DNA of 64,000 nt from Methylobacillus sp. MM3 (GTDB lineage Bacteria; Pseudomonadota; Gammaproteobacteria; Burkholderiales; Methylophilaceae): positions 458,044 through 522,043 of the forward strand of contig NZ_LXTQ01000011.1 in the NCBI RefSeq assembly GCF_001645185.1, read 5' to 3'. Positions 11,458 through 19,900 of this stretch are shown piece by piece. Under the pieces are notes generated by a model. That model was not told where the DNA came from. It saw only the letters and a program-made list of their open reading frames with translations, and did not search any database. Position 1 is the first letter of the stretch; every line of letters starts with the position of its first letter. Made by a program: the position numbers and the translations under genes.

Positions 11458-11711
11458 TGGTCAAGCTGCTTTATTTCGCTCGCTTGCGAGAGGCGCTCGG
11501 CACCTCCGAAGAAGAAATTGCCGTGCCGGATGGCGTGACCGATATTCAGCGCTTAATGGCCTGGCTGGCGCAGCGCGGCGGTGCATGGCAGGAGGAGTTT
11601 ACCGGATGCCGTCCCCTGCGCGCCGCGGTGAATCAGGAGCTGGTCGGAAATACGAGCGGGTTTCACGATGGCGACGAGATCGCCTTCTTTCCGCCGGTGA
11701 CCGGGGGCTGA
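11457..11711 (+). CDS. moaD: Molybdopterin synthase sulfur carrier subunit MoaD
   Basis: Ubiquitin-fold sulfur carrier of 84 residues. The carboxy-terminal Gly-Gly (FFPPVTGG) is intact; in the family it is adenylated and thiocarboxylated, then donates sulfur to precursor Z in complex with MoaE. MVKLLYFARLRE is the typical first strand. The start overlaps the preceding small gene by one base, and moaE begins two bases after its stop codon. Other molybdopterin genes are not in the window. Confidence 0.95.
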   Translation: MVKLLYFARLREALGTSEEEIAVPDGVTDIQRLMAWLAQRGGAWQEEFTGCRPLRAAVNQELVGNTSGFHDGDEIAFFPPVTGG

Positions 11712-11712
11712 C

Positions 11713-12168
11713 ATGGTTCGGGTGCAGCTTGAGGATTTCGATGCCGGTGCGGAAATCACCCGCCTGCGCCTGGCGCGGCCCGATACCGGAGCGGTGGCTG
11801 CTTTCATCGGGCAGGTGCGCGATCTCAACGAGGGTGCCGAAATCTCCGGCATGACGCTGGAGCACTACCCCGGCATGACCGAAAAAGCGCTGGAAGCCAT
11901 TGTTGATCAGGCCAGGCAGCGCTGGAATATCTTCGACGCACTGGTGATTCATCGCATTGGCGCATTGAAGCCTCTCGATCAGATCGTGCTGGTGGTGGTT
12001 TCCGGCGCGCATCGCGGCGAGGCTTTTTCCGCCTGCGAGTTCATCATGGATTACCTCAAGACCGAGGCACCTTTCTGGAAAAAAGAGCGGACCGAAACCG
12101 GAGATCGCTGGGTCGATGCCCGCTCCAGCGATGACACGGCCAAACAACGCTGGACGGAAAACCAATAA
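11713..12168 (+). CDS. moaE: Molybdopterin synthase catalytic subunit MoaE
   Basis: Catalytic large subunit that converts cyclic pyranopterin monophosphate to molybdopterin together with MoaD. The 151 residues show the family pattern: GAVAAFIGQVRD, LEHYPGMTEK, HRIGAL, and the carboxy-terminal block APFWKKE with the catalytic Lys pair near residue 120. It follows moaD by one base and precedes the Lon-like protease gene by two bases, so all are likely one transcript. Confidence 0.95.
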   Translation: MVRVQLEDFDAGAEITRLRLARPDTGAVAAFIGQVRDLNEGAEISGMTLEHYPGMTEKALEAIVDQARQRWNIFDALVIHRIGALKPLDQIVLVVVSGAHRGEAFSACEFIMDYLKTEAPFWKKERTETGDRWVDARSSDDTAKQRWTENQ

Positions 12169-12170
12169 CT

Positions 12171-14576
12171 ATGCGTGAGCTTGCCCCGTCACAACTGACG
12201 GTGATGTACGACCTTGCCGAACTCGGCTTCGACGACACTTCTGAAATCAAGGAAACTTCATCCGGCTGGATCGGCCAGCAGCGCGCGGAAAAAGCCGCGC
12301 GATTTGGCTTGTCTCTGGAGCGGCCGGATTATCATCTTTTCGTGCTCGGCGAAGCTGGCAGCGGACGCTCATCCTTGATGTTTCGCCTGATGCAAGAGGT
12401 CGCGGCTGCCCGCCCAGCGGTTTCCGATCTTGTTTACCTGCAGAATTTCGAGCACCCCGAGCGGCCTCTGGCGCTGCGCCTGCAGACAGGCCAGGCTGTC
12501 GTGTTGCGCAAGGCGTTGGAAGATTTCTCCGAACGTATCGCCCGCGACCTTCCGCGCAAGCTGGACGAAGAGAGCGTCCGCCTCGATAGCGAGCGCCTGC
12601 GGAAATCCCACCGACAGCCTGTCGAACAGGCGTACGCCGATCTGGTCGCCTTCGCGGCATCGCGCCATTTTGCGTTGCGCCGCGAAGAAGGGCGCCTGGT
12701 ATTTACACTCAGGGATGAAAACGGTCTGGCGATGCAGGACGATGCCGTCCTCGCGCTGCCGCCGGAGCAACGTCTTGGGATGGAAACGGCCGAGCAGGAA
12801 CTGCGTGCGGAAATCGGCAAATATCTCGAGACGGTGCGGCCCGTCGAGGAGACGCTGGAAAAGGCTCTGACGCAATTGCGCCGCCAGGCGATCGTTCCCG
12901 TCGTCGAGCGCGAGATCGAAGGCGTTCGCAATGTCATGGCCGACAAGGTGCTGGAGCCGGAAAAATTCTCCCGCTACCTGAACGAGCTGGCCGACGATGC
13001 CTTGCGTTCGTTCGATTTGTTTACCGAGACGCATGAAGAAGCTCGGGAGCAGATCGAGTCGCGCTTGTCGCGCTATCGCGTCAATATCCTGGTGGATAAC
13101 TCCGCCACTGCTGGCGCTCCGGCGCTGCGCGATGACGATCCCGTATTCCGTTCCTTGTTCGGCGGTATCGATTTCCAGGCCGAAAGCGGCGTACTCGCGA
13201 CGGATTTCACGCGTATTCGCGCCGGCAACCTCCACCGCGCGCATGGCGGGTATCTGATGCTGCATCTGCGCGATGTGGCGCGCGACGCCACGGTATGGGA
13301 GAAATTGCAGCGTTACTTGCGTCACGGCTGCCTGCAAATCGAGGAGCCGGGCGCCGTGTCGGGTCAATTATCCGCGATGACGCTCGAACCGGAATCGCTC
13401 GAAATTCGTACCAAGCTGATATTGATCGGCTCGCGCGAAGACTATTACGGTTTGCAGGAACACGACCCCGACCTGATGCGTCATTTCCGCGTCAAGGTCG
13501 ATTTTGCCGAATACTTTCCAGCCAACACCGAAACGCGCCGCGCTCTTGCGGCTTTTATTGCCCAGCGCTGTCGCGATCTCGGTTTGCCTCACTTTTCGAA
13601 CGCCGCCGTTGCCCGCTTGCTGCTTGAAATGCAACGCGGCATCGACGATCAGCGACACATCGGCACGGAGCTGGGCGAACTGGAAGCCTGGCTCATCGAA
13701 GCGGCGGCATTTTGCCGGGGCGTGGGGAGCGGTGCGGCAGTTTCAGTGCAAGATGTCATGGATGCATTGACGGCACGACGCGAGCGTCACGATTATCCTG
13801 AGCACCAAATGCTGGAATCGATTGCGGCCGGCGAATTGATGATCCGGGTGCATGGGGCCGTGGCGGGTCAGATCAATGGACTGGCCCAAGTCGATCTGGG
13901 CGATTATCGCTTTGGCCTGCCGATACGCATTACCGCTCGCACCTATGCCGGCGACGAGGGCGTGCTGAATATCGACCGCGAAGTCGAAATGACATGCCCC
14001 TCGCATGACAAGGGAGTGTTCATCCTGCAAAGCTGGTTGTCGGCGGCATTCGCGCATCTCGCGCCGCTCAGCCTTTCTGCCTCACTGGTATTCGAGCAGG
14101 AATACCACGGCGTGGAAGGAGATTCCGCCTCGTGCGCCGAATTGTTCGCGCTGCTCTCCGCGCTGTCGGGTATCGCCTTGCCGCAAGGGATGGCTGTCAC
14201 AGGCGCACTCAATCAGCACGGCGAAGTCATGCCGGTAGGTGGCATCAACGAAAAAATCGAAGGCTGGTTCCGCACTTGCCGAAAGCTGGGCCTCGACGGC
14301 ACGCAAGGCGCCATCATCCCCGCCCGCAACGGTCCGCATCTCGTGCTCGACGGAGAGGTACTCGAAGCTGTGGAACGCGGCGACTTCCGTATTCTGGTGA
14401 TGGACCACGTGCTGGAGGGCATTGCATTGCTGACCGGCCTGGAAGCCGGGGTGCCGGACGAATCGGGCAGCTATCCAGAGGATTCCGTGATGGGGCGTGC
14501 GCAGCAGGCGCTGGAAGACTATCGCAAGGCTTGCGATGAAAGCGGCCATCCACGCGAGCACGAACATGGCAAATAA
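12171..14576 (+). CDS. Lon-related ATP-dependent protease (LonH/YcbZ type)
   Basis: Soluble AAA+ protease of 801 residues. The amino-terminal ATPase part carries a P-loop GEAGSGRSS at 60-68 in which the Lys position is Arg66; a long helical insertion follows (about 100-310), then the second half of the ATPase, and the Lon protease domain from about 580. Catalytic Ser652 (EGDSASCAE) and Lys695 (GGINEKIEGW) are both present. The family clears damaged proteins in several bacteria. It starts two bases after moaE and its end overlaps hslR, a heat-shock gene. The altered Walker A may be a family trait; I cannot check. Confidence 0.88.
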   Translation: MRELAPSQLTVMYDLAELGFDDTSEIKETSSGWIGQQRAEKAARFGLSLERPDYHLFVLGEAGSGRSSLMFRLMQEVAAARPAVSDLVYLQNFEHPERPLALRLQTGQAVVLRKALEDFSERIARDLPRKLDEESVRLDSERLRKSHRQPVEQAYADLVAFAASRHFALRREEGRLVFTLRDENGLAMQDDAVLALPPEQRLGMETAEQELRAEIGKYLETVRPVEETLEKALTQLRRQAIVPVVEREIEGVRNVMADKVLEPEKFSRYLNELADDALRSFDLFTETHEEAREQIESRLSRYRVNILVDNSATAGAPALRDDDPVFRSLFGGIDFQAESGVLATDFTRIRAGNLHRAHGGYLMLHLRDVARDATVWEKLQRYLRHGCLQIEEPGAVSGQLSAMTLEPESLEIRTKLILIGSREDYYGLQEHDPDLMRHFRVKVDFAEYFPANTETRRALAAFIAQRCRDLGLPHFSNAAVARLLLEMQRGIDDQRHIGTELGELEAWLIEAAAFCRGVGSGAAVSVQDVMDALTARRERHDYPEHQMLESIAAGELMIRVHGAVAGQINGLAQVDLGDYRFGLPIRITARTYAGDEGVLNIDREVEMTCPSHDKGVFILQSWLSAAFAHLAPLSLSASLVFEQEYHGVEGDSASCAELFALLSALSGIALPQGMAVTGALNQHGEVMPVGGINEKIEGWFRTCRKLGLDGTQGAIIPARNGPHLVLDGEVLEAVERGDFRILVMDHVLEGIALLTGLEAGVPDESGSYPEDSVMGRAQQALEDYRKACDESGHPREHEHGK

Positions 14577-14973
14577 AGAGATGGACGACGCTGCCGGCAA
14601 AGTGCGCATCGACAAATGGTTATGGGCAGCCCGTTTTTTCAAGACGCGGGGGTTGGCGGCGGATGCTATCGATGGCGGCAAGATTCGCTACGATGGAGAG
14701 CGACCCAAGCCCGCCAAGGAAGTAAAGTTGGGCGCGGTGCTGCGTATCACCCGTTCCGACGGCGAGTGGGAAGTGATTGTTCGCGGTTTGTCGGGCCAAC
14801 GTCGTGGCGCCCCGGAAGCATCCTTGCTTTATGAGGAAACCGAGCAAAGCCGTCAGCGTCGCGAGCAGGCAGCGTTGACAAAGGAAGCAGACCACGCGAT
14901 GCGCGATCACGGCATGGGCCGACCGACCAAGCGGGACCGGCGCTTGATCAAGCGTTTTAACGAGGGCTACTGA
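14566..14973 (+). CDS. hslR: Heat-shock S4-domain RNA-binding protein Hsp15
   Basis: Ribosome-associated quality-control protein that binds 50S subunits carrying a blocked nascent chain. The 135-residue product has the S4 domain at about 12-70 (VRIDKWLWAARFFKTR, GKIRYDGERPKPAKEV) and a basic carboxy tail (GRPTKRDRRLIKRF). The frame extends upstream, but MANKEMDDAAGKVRIDKW at 14566 is the sensible start; an alternative Met is at 14581. It overlaps the Lon-like gene by 11 bases and overlaps the convergent gene by 17. Confidence 0.9.
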   Translation: MANKEMDDAAGKVRIDKWLWAARFFKTRGLAADAIDGGKIRYDGERPKPAKEVKLGAVLRITRSDGEWEVIVRGLSGQRRGAPEASLLYEETEQSRQRREQAALTKEADHAMRDHGMGRPTKRDRRLIKRFNEGY

Positions 14974-15460
14974 CGCCTTCTGCCGGTAGGCTTTCGCTGC
15001 GTGCCAATTTCTGCAACAAACGTGTTGCCTCTTCGCCGCCGCAAATCTTGTCCAATGCATCGAGAAACTTTGGGTAAAGCTGGTGCATCGCCTCTGGCGT
15101 GCCGGCTTTCTTGAGCGCGATGGTCAAGCTTAGCGCCGCCGCCGCGTTGGCATTCTCGACGATGCCGATCAAGTAGTGCAGGTAACGGCGTATTTCTCTG
15201 GCCGCGTCTTGCGTTTCCAGCTGCGCTGCATTTGCAGGGATGGTCGTTGTTGGCGAGGTGGTGATCAGTTCCTTATCAATCAGTATGCGCAGGACGTCGT
15301 CCAGCCGCTCGGGCATCTGCCGCATCGCGTGCCGCATCTCTTCCGGTGATTTACCGTGGCCGATCACAATGAGCGTCGCGCGCTGCCAGCGCGTCAGTCC
15401 AAGTTTGCGGTCCGAGATTTCATGATGGCCTTGGGAGGTGCGCTGATAGAATGATTCCAT
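14957..15460 (-). CDS. Hypothetical protein, helical
   Basis: A 167-residue soluble protein that I do not recognise. The amino third (about 18-65: LGLTRWQRATLIVIG, MRHAMRQMPERLDDVLRILIDKELI) has the shape of a winged helix-turn-helix ending in a step-wise next-segment, and the remainder (90-160) is strongly helical, with no membrane span. No good ribosome-binding site precedes the ATG. Its end overlaps hslR on the opposite strand. A regulatory role is only a guess from the amino-terminal pattern. Confidence 0.6.
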   Translation of the reverse strand: MESFYQRTSQGHHEISDRKLGLTRWQRATLIVIGHGKSPEEMRHAMRQMPERLDDVLRILIDKELITTSPTTTIPANAAQLETQDAAREIRRYLHYLIGIVENANAAAALSLTIALKKAGTPEAMHQLYPKFLDALDKICGGEEATRLLQKLARSESLPAEGVSSPR

Positions 15461-15531
15461 GGGGCGGCATAAATGGCATAGGACGACGGCTACTTTGGCA
15501 ACGTATCATGACGGGCAGATGACAGCCGCTC

Positions 15532-16629
15532 TCAGAATAGCGGCAGCTGGGGCGATGAAGACGGCGGGGCAGGCGGGGTGAAAAGCGAACAATCGAGCGT
15601 GTTGCGGCTGCGATTGAGCCCCAGCCGCTCGCATGCCAGCTTGAAACGCCGGGCGATCAGTTCGGCGAAGAGGCCTTCGCCTTTCATGCGTGTGTGGAAG
15701 GTGGCATCGTAGGCTTTGCCGCCGCGGCTCTGACGAATCAGGCTCAGCACATGCTCCGCCTTAAGCGGGTAATGCCGCTGCAACCACTCCTCGAACAGTG
15801 GCGCTATCTCGTACGGCAATCGCAGCAGCACATAGCCTGCGCCACTTCCGCCCGCTGCAGCAGCCAGTTCCAGAATACGCTCCATGTCATGGTCGGTCAG
15901 CGCCGGGATCACCGGGGCAACCATGACACCGGTGGGTATTCCGGCTTCCGCCAGCCTGCGGATGGTCTCCAGCCGTCGTTCCGGCGCCGCCGCGCGCGGC
16001 TCAAGTCTGCGCGCGATGCTGCGATCCAGCGTGGTAATGGTGACATAAATAGAAGTCAGCCGCTGCGCGGCCATCGACGCAAGTAGGTCGATATCGCGCT
16101 CCACTAATGCTGACTTGGTGACCATCGTGACCGGGTGTCGCGTTTCCGCCAGCACTTCAAGGATGCCACGCGTAATACGGTATTCACGCTCGATCGGCTG
16201 GTAGGCGTCGGTATTCATCCCCAATGCGATTGGCGCACAGCGGTAACCTGGCTTCGCCAATTCGCGCCGCAATATGTCTGGCGCATCAGGTTTGGCCTGC
16301 AACCTGCTCTCGAAATCCAGCCCCGGAGACAGTCCCAGATAGGCATGGCTGGGCCGCGCGTAGCAGTAGATGCAGCCATGCTCGCAGCCCCGATAAGGGT
16401 TGATGGTGCGGTCGAACGGGATATCTGGCGAATCGTTGTAAGTGATGATCTTGCGCGTGGCGTCGATGGCCACTTCGGTGCGCAGCGTCGGCGGCTCCTC
16501 ATCCAGACTGCCCCAGCCGTCGTCGAAGCTTTCCCGGTCATGGGCGTCGAAACGGCTGTTGTCGTTGCTGGCGGCTCCACGGCCTTTATGGATGAACAGG
16601 CGAACCGGTTTGATCTGCGGATCGGTCAT
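15532..16629 (-). CDS. PA0069 family radical SAM protein
   Basis: Radical S-adenosylmethionine enzyme of 365 residues. The 4Fe-4S motif CEHGCIYCYARPSHAYLG (CX3CX2C) is near residue 60, followed by the TIM-barrel pattern TKSALVERDIDLL and the carboxy-terminal block with RRFKLACERLGL. It belongs to the splB-like group also annotated as Rv2578c/PA0069; no substrate is established. The open frame extends 17 codons upstream into a perfect palindrome, so MTDPQIKP at 16629 is the preferred start. It stands alone, divergent from the polysaccharide locus. Confidence 0.9.
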   Translation of the reverse strand: MTDPQIKPVRLFIHKGRGAASNDNSRFDAHDRESFDDGWGSLDEEPPTLRTEVAIDATRKIITYNDSPDIPFDRTINPYRGCEHGCIYCYARPSHAYLGLSPGLDFESRLQAKPDAPDILRRELAKPGYRCAPIALGMNTDAYQPIEREYRITRGILEVLAETRHPVTMVTKSALVERDIDLLASMAAQRLTSIYVTITTLDRSIARRLEPRAAAPERRLETIRRLAEAGIPTGVMVAPVIPALTDHDMERILELAAAAGGSGAGYVLLRLPYEIAPLFEEWLQRHYPLKAEHVLSLIRQSRGGKAYDATFHTRMKGEGLFAELIARRFKLACERLGLNRSRNTLDCSLFTPPAPPSSSPQLPLF

Positions 16630-16642
16630 GAAAAGTCCGAAA

Positions 16643-16664
16643 TTATTGTACGATCGTACAATAA
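16643..16664. promoter_or_regulatory. Perfect 22-bp palindrome, candidate operator
   Basis: TTATTGTACG-AT-CGTACAATAA reads the same on both strands over 22 bases. It begins 14 bases upstream of the radical SAM start codon, in the divergent gap. It is followed by no T-run, so a dimeric repressor site is more likely than a terminator. Confidence 0.65.
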
Positions 16665-16739
16665 AATTGTAGCTGACCATCTACTGATATGCAACGTTTT
16701 AAAGCACGATCCAGATCGAAAGCCGCGTCGTTACAACTT

Positions 16740-16769
16740 TTGCTCCAGATTGAAATCCCCCGGTAGAAT
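16740..16769 (+). promoter_or_regulatory. Promoter of the polysaccharide locus
   Basis: A weak -35 (TTGCTC, 16740-16745) and a good -10 (TAGAAT, 16764-16769) are separated by 18 bases. The start would be near 16776, which leaves about 20 bases before the ATG at 16797 and too little for the ATG at 16785. Confidence 0.45.
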
Positions 16770-16796
16770 GACGCAAATTCAACAATGGATATCTGG

Positions 16797-18077
16797 ATGA
16801 GCACGATTGCGGTGGTAGGGTTGGGATATGTGGGGTTGCCGCTTGCAGTGGCGTTTGGCAGGCTGAAAAAAACGATCGGTTTCGACCTCTCGGCTGAAAA
16901 GATTCGGCATTACAAGCAACACCACGATCCATCCGGTGAGGTATCCAGCCAGGAATTGCAGGCAGCAGTGCATCTGACTTGCACCACCGATCCATCCTTG
17001 CTTGCCGAAGCTGATTGCATCATCGTCGCCGTCCCTACGCCGGTAGACGCAGCGCACCAACCTGATTTCTCACCCCTGGTTAACGCCAGCCGCATGATCG
17101 GCCAATATATGAAGCGCGGCGCGCTCATCATTTACGAATCCACCGTCTATCCCGGCGCGACCGAAGAAGTTTGCATTCCGATCCTGGAAGAAGCTTCAGG
17201 CTACAAATGGCTAGCGGATTTCAACGTCGGCTACTCTCCAGAGCGTATCAATCCGGGTGACAAGGAGCACAGCCTGCGCAATACCGTGAAAGTGGTCGCC
17301 GGCGATACCGCGCAGACATTGGATAAAGTCACCGCACTATACGAATCGGTCGTCGAGGCGGGCGTTCATCGTGCCTCCTGCATCAAGGTCGCGGAAGCCG
17401 CCAAGGTCATCGAAAACACCCAGCGGGATCTCAATATTGCCTTGATGAACGAACTCGCCATCATCTTCGACAAGATAGGAATTGATACTCTCGAGGTATT
17501 GCAAGCCGCTGGAACAAAATGGAATTTCCTGCCTTTCCGACCTGGCTTGGTTGGCGGGCATTGCATTGGCGTTGACCCTTACTACCTGACATACAAGGCC
17601 GATATGATCGGCTACCATCCACAGGTGATTCTGGCCGGACGGCGGATCAATGACGGCATGGGGAAGTTTGTCGCCGAACAGACGGTCAAGCGCATGATCG
17701 AGTGCGGTAGCCCGATTAAGGGCGCCAAAGTTACCGTTCTAGGCCTGACCTTCAAGGAGAACTGTTCCGACTTGCGTAATTCGCGCGTCATCGATGTGAT
17801 CAACGAGTTATGCAGCTACGGCGTTGAGGTTCAGGTGCACGATCCTGTTGCAGATCCTGGTGAGGCGCTCCATGAATATGACGTGGAAATTACTCCGTGG
17901 GAGAGTCTTGTCGAAGCGGATGCGCTTGTCGTAGCCGTGGCACATAGACAATATCTTGAAATCCCATTGAATGAGCTTCTGGATAAAGTAAAGCCAAAAG
18001 GCGTATTCATTGATGTCAAATCACAATTTAATCTACGGTTGCTGCAAACTAATGAAGTGCGAGTCTGGCGGTTGTAA
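16797..18077 (+). CDS. UDP-N-acetyl-hexosamine/UDP-sugar 6-dehydrogenase, TviB/WbpA type
   Basis: NAD-dependent dehydrogenase that oxidises C6 of a UDP-hexose, giving a UDP-uronate for polysaccharide assembly. The 426-residue chain has the Rossmann loop GLGYVGLPLAVAFG at the start, STVYPGATEE in the linker, the central helix region with KVIENTQRDLNIALMNEL, and the catalytic Cys in GGHCIGVDPYYL. The pattern is closest to Vi-antigen TviB and WbpA, which act on UDP-GlcNAc or GalNAc; the exact substrate cannot be read. An alternative ATG at 16785 adds four residues. The gene has a higher GC content than the genes that follow it. Confidence 0.9.
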   Translation: MSTIAVVGLGYVGLPLAVAFGRLKKTIGFDLSAEKIRHYKQHHDPSGEVSSQELQAAVHLTCTTDPSLLAEADCIIVAVPTPVDAAHQPDFSPLVNASRMIGQYMKRGALIIYESTVYPGATEEVCIPILEEASGYKWLADFNVGYSPERINPGDKEHSLRNTVKVVAGDTAQTLDKVTALYESVVEAGVHRASCIKVAEAAKVIENTQRDLNIALMNELAIIFDKIGIDTLEVLQAAGTKWNFLPFRPGLVGGHCIGVDPYYLTYKADMIGYHPQVILAGRRINDGMGKFVAEQTVKRMIECGSPIKGAKVTVLGLTFKENCSDLRNSRVIDVINELCSYGVEVQVHDPVADPGEALHEYDVEITPWESLVEADALVVAVAHRQYLEIPLNELLDKVKPKGVFIDVKSQFNLRLLQTNEVRVWRL

Positions 18078-18120
18078 GAATTGTTGCTTTTCTTGACTCG
18101 CCATTCTCTAGAATGTTCTA

Positions 18121-18151
18121 ATCCATGCGTTCATTGATTGAACGCATGGAT
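18121..18151. promoter_or_regulatory. 31-bp inverted repeat touching the EPS regulator start codon
   Basis: ATCCATGCGTTCA (18121-18133) and TGAACGCATGGAT (18139-18151) are exact inverted 13-mers around a 5-base loop. The ATG of the MarR-type gene follows after one base. A second small palindrome TAGAA-TG-TTCTA lies at 18109-18120. There is no T-run, so it is not a classical terminator; as RNA it would bury the region in front of the start codon, as DNA it could be an operator. Confidence 0.75.
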
Positions 18152-18152
18152 T

Positions 18153-18494
18153 ATGCTTGATGAAACTACACACTATCGTTTGCTGAAGCTGCTTGAAAGC
18201 AATCCAAGGCTTTCACAGCGGCAATTAGCCCAGACTCTCGGAATCAGTCTTGGTAAGGTCAACTATTGTTTGACCGCTTTGATTGAAAAAGGGCTGCTAA
18301 AAGTGAGTAACTTCCGCAATAACAAAAATAAACTTGCCTATATGTATTTATTAACTCCTGTAGGTTTAGAAGAAAAGGCGAGAGTCACGATCCAGTATTT
18401 GAAGATCAAGATGCAAGAGTATGAAACCTTGCATCAGGAAATCGAAGAGCTGCGCCGTGAAGTACTCCCCGCTGATAAAAGCACTTCCATATGA
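18153..18494 (+). CDS. EPS-associated MarR-type transcriptional regulator
   Basis: Winged-helix DNA-binding protein of 113 residues of the group found in exopolysaccharide loci. The helix-turn-helix is clear: [20 protein letters not shown] and [20 protein letters not shown], then a wing with [17 protein letters not shown] and a coiled carboxy tail. The frame also offers a TTG at 18138 inside the inverted repeat; ATG at 18153 matches the family start. Its end overlaps the next gene as ATGA. Together with the repeat at its start it probably controls this locus, perhaps including itself (inference). Confidence 0.87.
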   Translation: MLDETTHYRLLKLLESNPRLSQRQLAQTLGISLGKVNYCLTALIEKGLLKVSNFRNNKNKLAYMYLLTPVGLEEKARVTIQYLKIKMQEYETLHQEIEELRREVLPADKSTSI

Positions 18495-19900
18495 GCACCC
18501 GATACGCAGTCATTCTTTCTGGTGGTTCCGGTATGCGATTGTGGCCATTGTCTCGTTCTTTAAGACCTAAACAGTTACTTTGTCTCAATGGTGATCGGAG
18601 TTTGTTGCAACAAACTGCTGAACGTTTATTGAAGCTTGTAGCCCCAAGCAATCTATTCACTGTTACTCATCAGGATCATAAATTTGAAGTTAAAGGACAA
18701 CTTTCGGAGTTGTCTGCCAATCTGGTAGAAGGTGTACTTTCTGAACCTGTAGCTCGTAATACCCTCCCCGCAATTGCTTGGGCAGTCCATGAGATTTCCA
18801 AACGCGACCCTGATGCGATTATTGGCGTATTTCCTTCGGATCACGCCATAGAAAATGAGGATGTATTTCTTGAAGCATGGCAATCAGCAGAATCCGCGGC
18901 CGAAGAAGGATATTTGACCTTAATCGGCCTTGCACCAACCGAGCCAGCTACAGGTTATGGTTATATCCAGCCAGGAGCAAAACTGGATCTGATAACCGCT
19001 TCACAGGCGCATGCAGTCAGCCGATTCGTGGAAAAGCCCGATCAAAAAAATGCTCAGAAATTTGTCGCTAATGGATATCTATGGAACGGTGGAATGTTTG
19101 TATTTCAAGCGTCCATATTTATGGAAATGCTGCGTATGCATCAGCCAGAGATGTTTAATGCATTTGAGGTCATGGGTAGCAACGACTTATCGGCCATTTA
19201 CCAAAGCCTTGAAAGCTTATCGATGGATTACGGAATTGTCGAAAAGGCTGAAAACGTAGCTGTTGTTCCAGTTGCTATGGGTTGGAGCGATTTAGGTAGC
19301 TGGGATTCTATCTATCAACATCAATCTAAAGATGATGATAAAAACCTTACGCACGGAAATGTACTGTCGATCGACACCAAGGACAGTTTGATTTGGGCAA
19401 CAGATGGTTTAGTTGCCACGCTGGGAGTCAGTAATCTTGCTGTAATTCAAACTGCTGATGCTACGCTTATATGCGATCGTAGCCGTAGCGAAGACATTAA
19501 GCAATTAGTCACCAAATTACAGCAGACACACCCACATCTCACCGAAACCCATCTTACCGTACATCGGCCCTGGGGTACTTATACCGTGCTGGAAGAGGGG
19601 CCGAACTTTAAGATCAAGTGCATTACCGTCAATCCTGGTGCCAAGCTCTCGATGCAGATGCACAATCATCGTTCCGAGCATTGGGTGGTAGTCTCCGGTC
19701 GCGCCAAAATTACTAACGGTGAGCGTGAACTCATCTTGGAAGAAAACGAATCAACCTATATCCCAAAAACCCATCATCATCGTCTTGAAAACACGGAAAC
19801 AGTTCCATTGCAGATTATTGAAGTGCAGTGTGGTGATTATGTAGGCGAAGACGATATTGTCCGCTTTGAAGACACATATGGAAGGCGTATTACGCAATGA
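18491..19900 (+). CDS. manC: Mannose-1-phosphate guanylyltransferase / mannose-6-phosphate isomerase
   Basis: Bifunctional enzyme that makes GDP-mannose from mannose-1-phosphate and can supply mannose-6-phosphate from fructose-6-phosphate. The 469 residues show the nucleotidyltransferase signature [15 protein letters not shown] at the start, FVEKPD in the middle, and a carboxy-terminal cupin ([27 protein letters not shown]) that is the type II isomerase. It overlaps the regulator gene and gmd by four bases on each side. From here on base composition turns AT-richer than in the flanking housekeeping genes. Confidence 0.95.
   Translation: MSTRYAVILSGGSGMRLWPLSRSLRPKQLLCLNGDRSLLQQTAERLLKLVAPSNLFTVTHQDHKFEVKGQLSELSANLVEGVLSEPVARNTLPAIAWAVHEISKRDPDAIIGVFPSDHAIENEDVFLEAWQSAESAAEEGYLTLIGLAPTEPATGYGYIQPGAKLDLITASQAHAVSRFVEKPDQKNAQKFVANGYLWNGGMFVFQASIFMEMLRMHQPEMFNAFEVMGSNDLSAIYQSLESLSMDYGIVEKAENVAVVPVAMGWSDLGSWDSIYQHQSKDDDKNLTHGNVLSIDTKDSLIWATDGLVATLGVSNLAVIQTADATLICDRSRSEDIKQLVTKLQQTHPHLTETHLTVHRPWGTYTVLEEGPNFKIKCITVNPGAKLSMQMHNHRSEHWVVVSGRAKITNGERELILEENESTYIPKTHHHRLENTETVPLQIIEVQCGDYVGEDDIVRFEDTYGRRITQ

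Noticed and set aside
18109..18151. Inverted repeat as the terminator of the UDP-sugar dehydrogenase gene
   Set aside because: No T-run follows and the next start codon is one base away; a control element is more likely.
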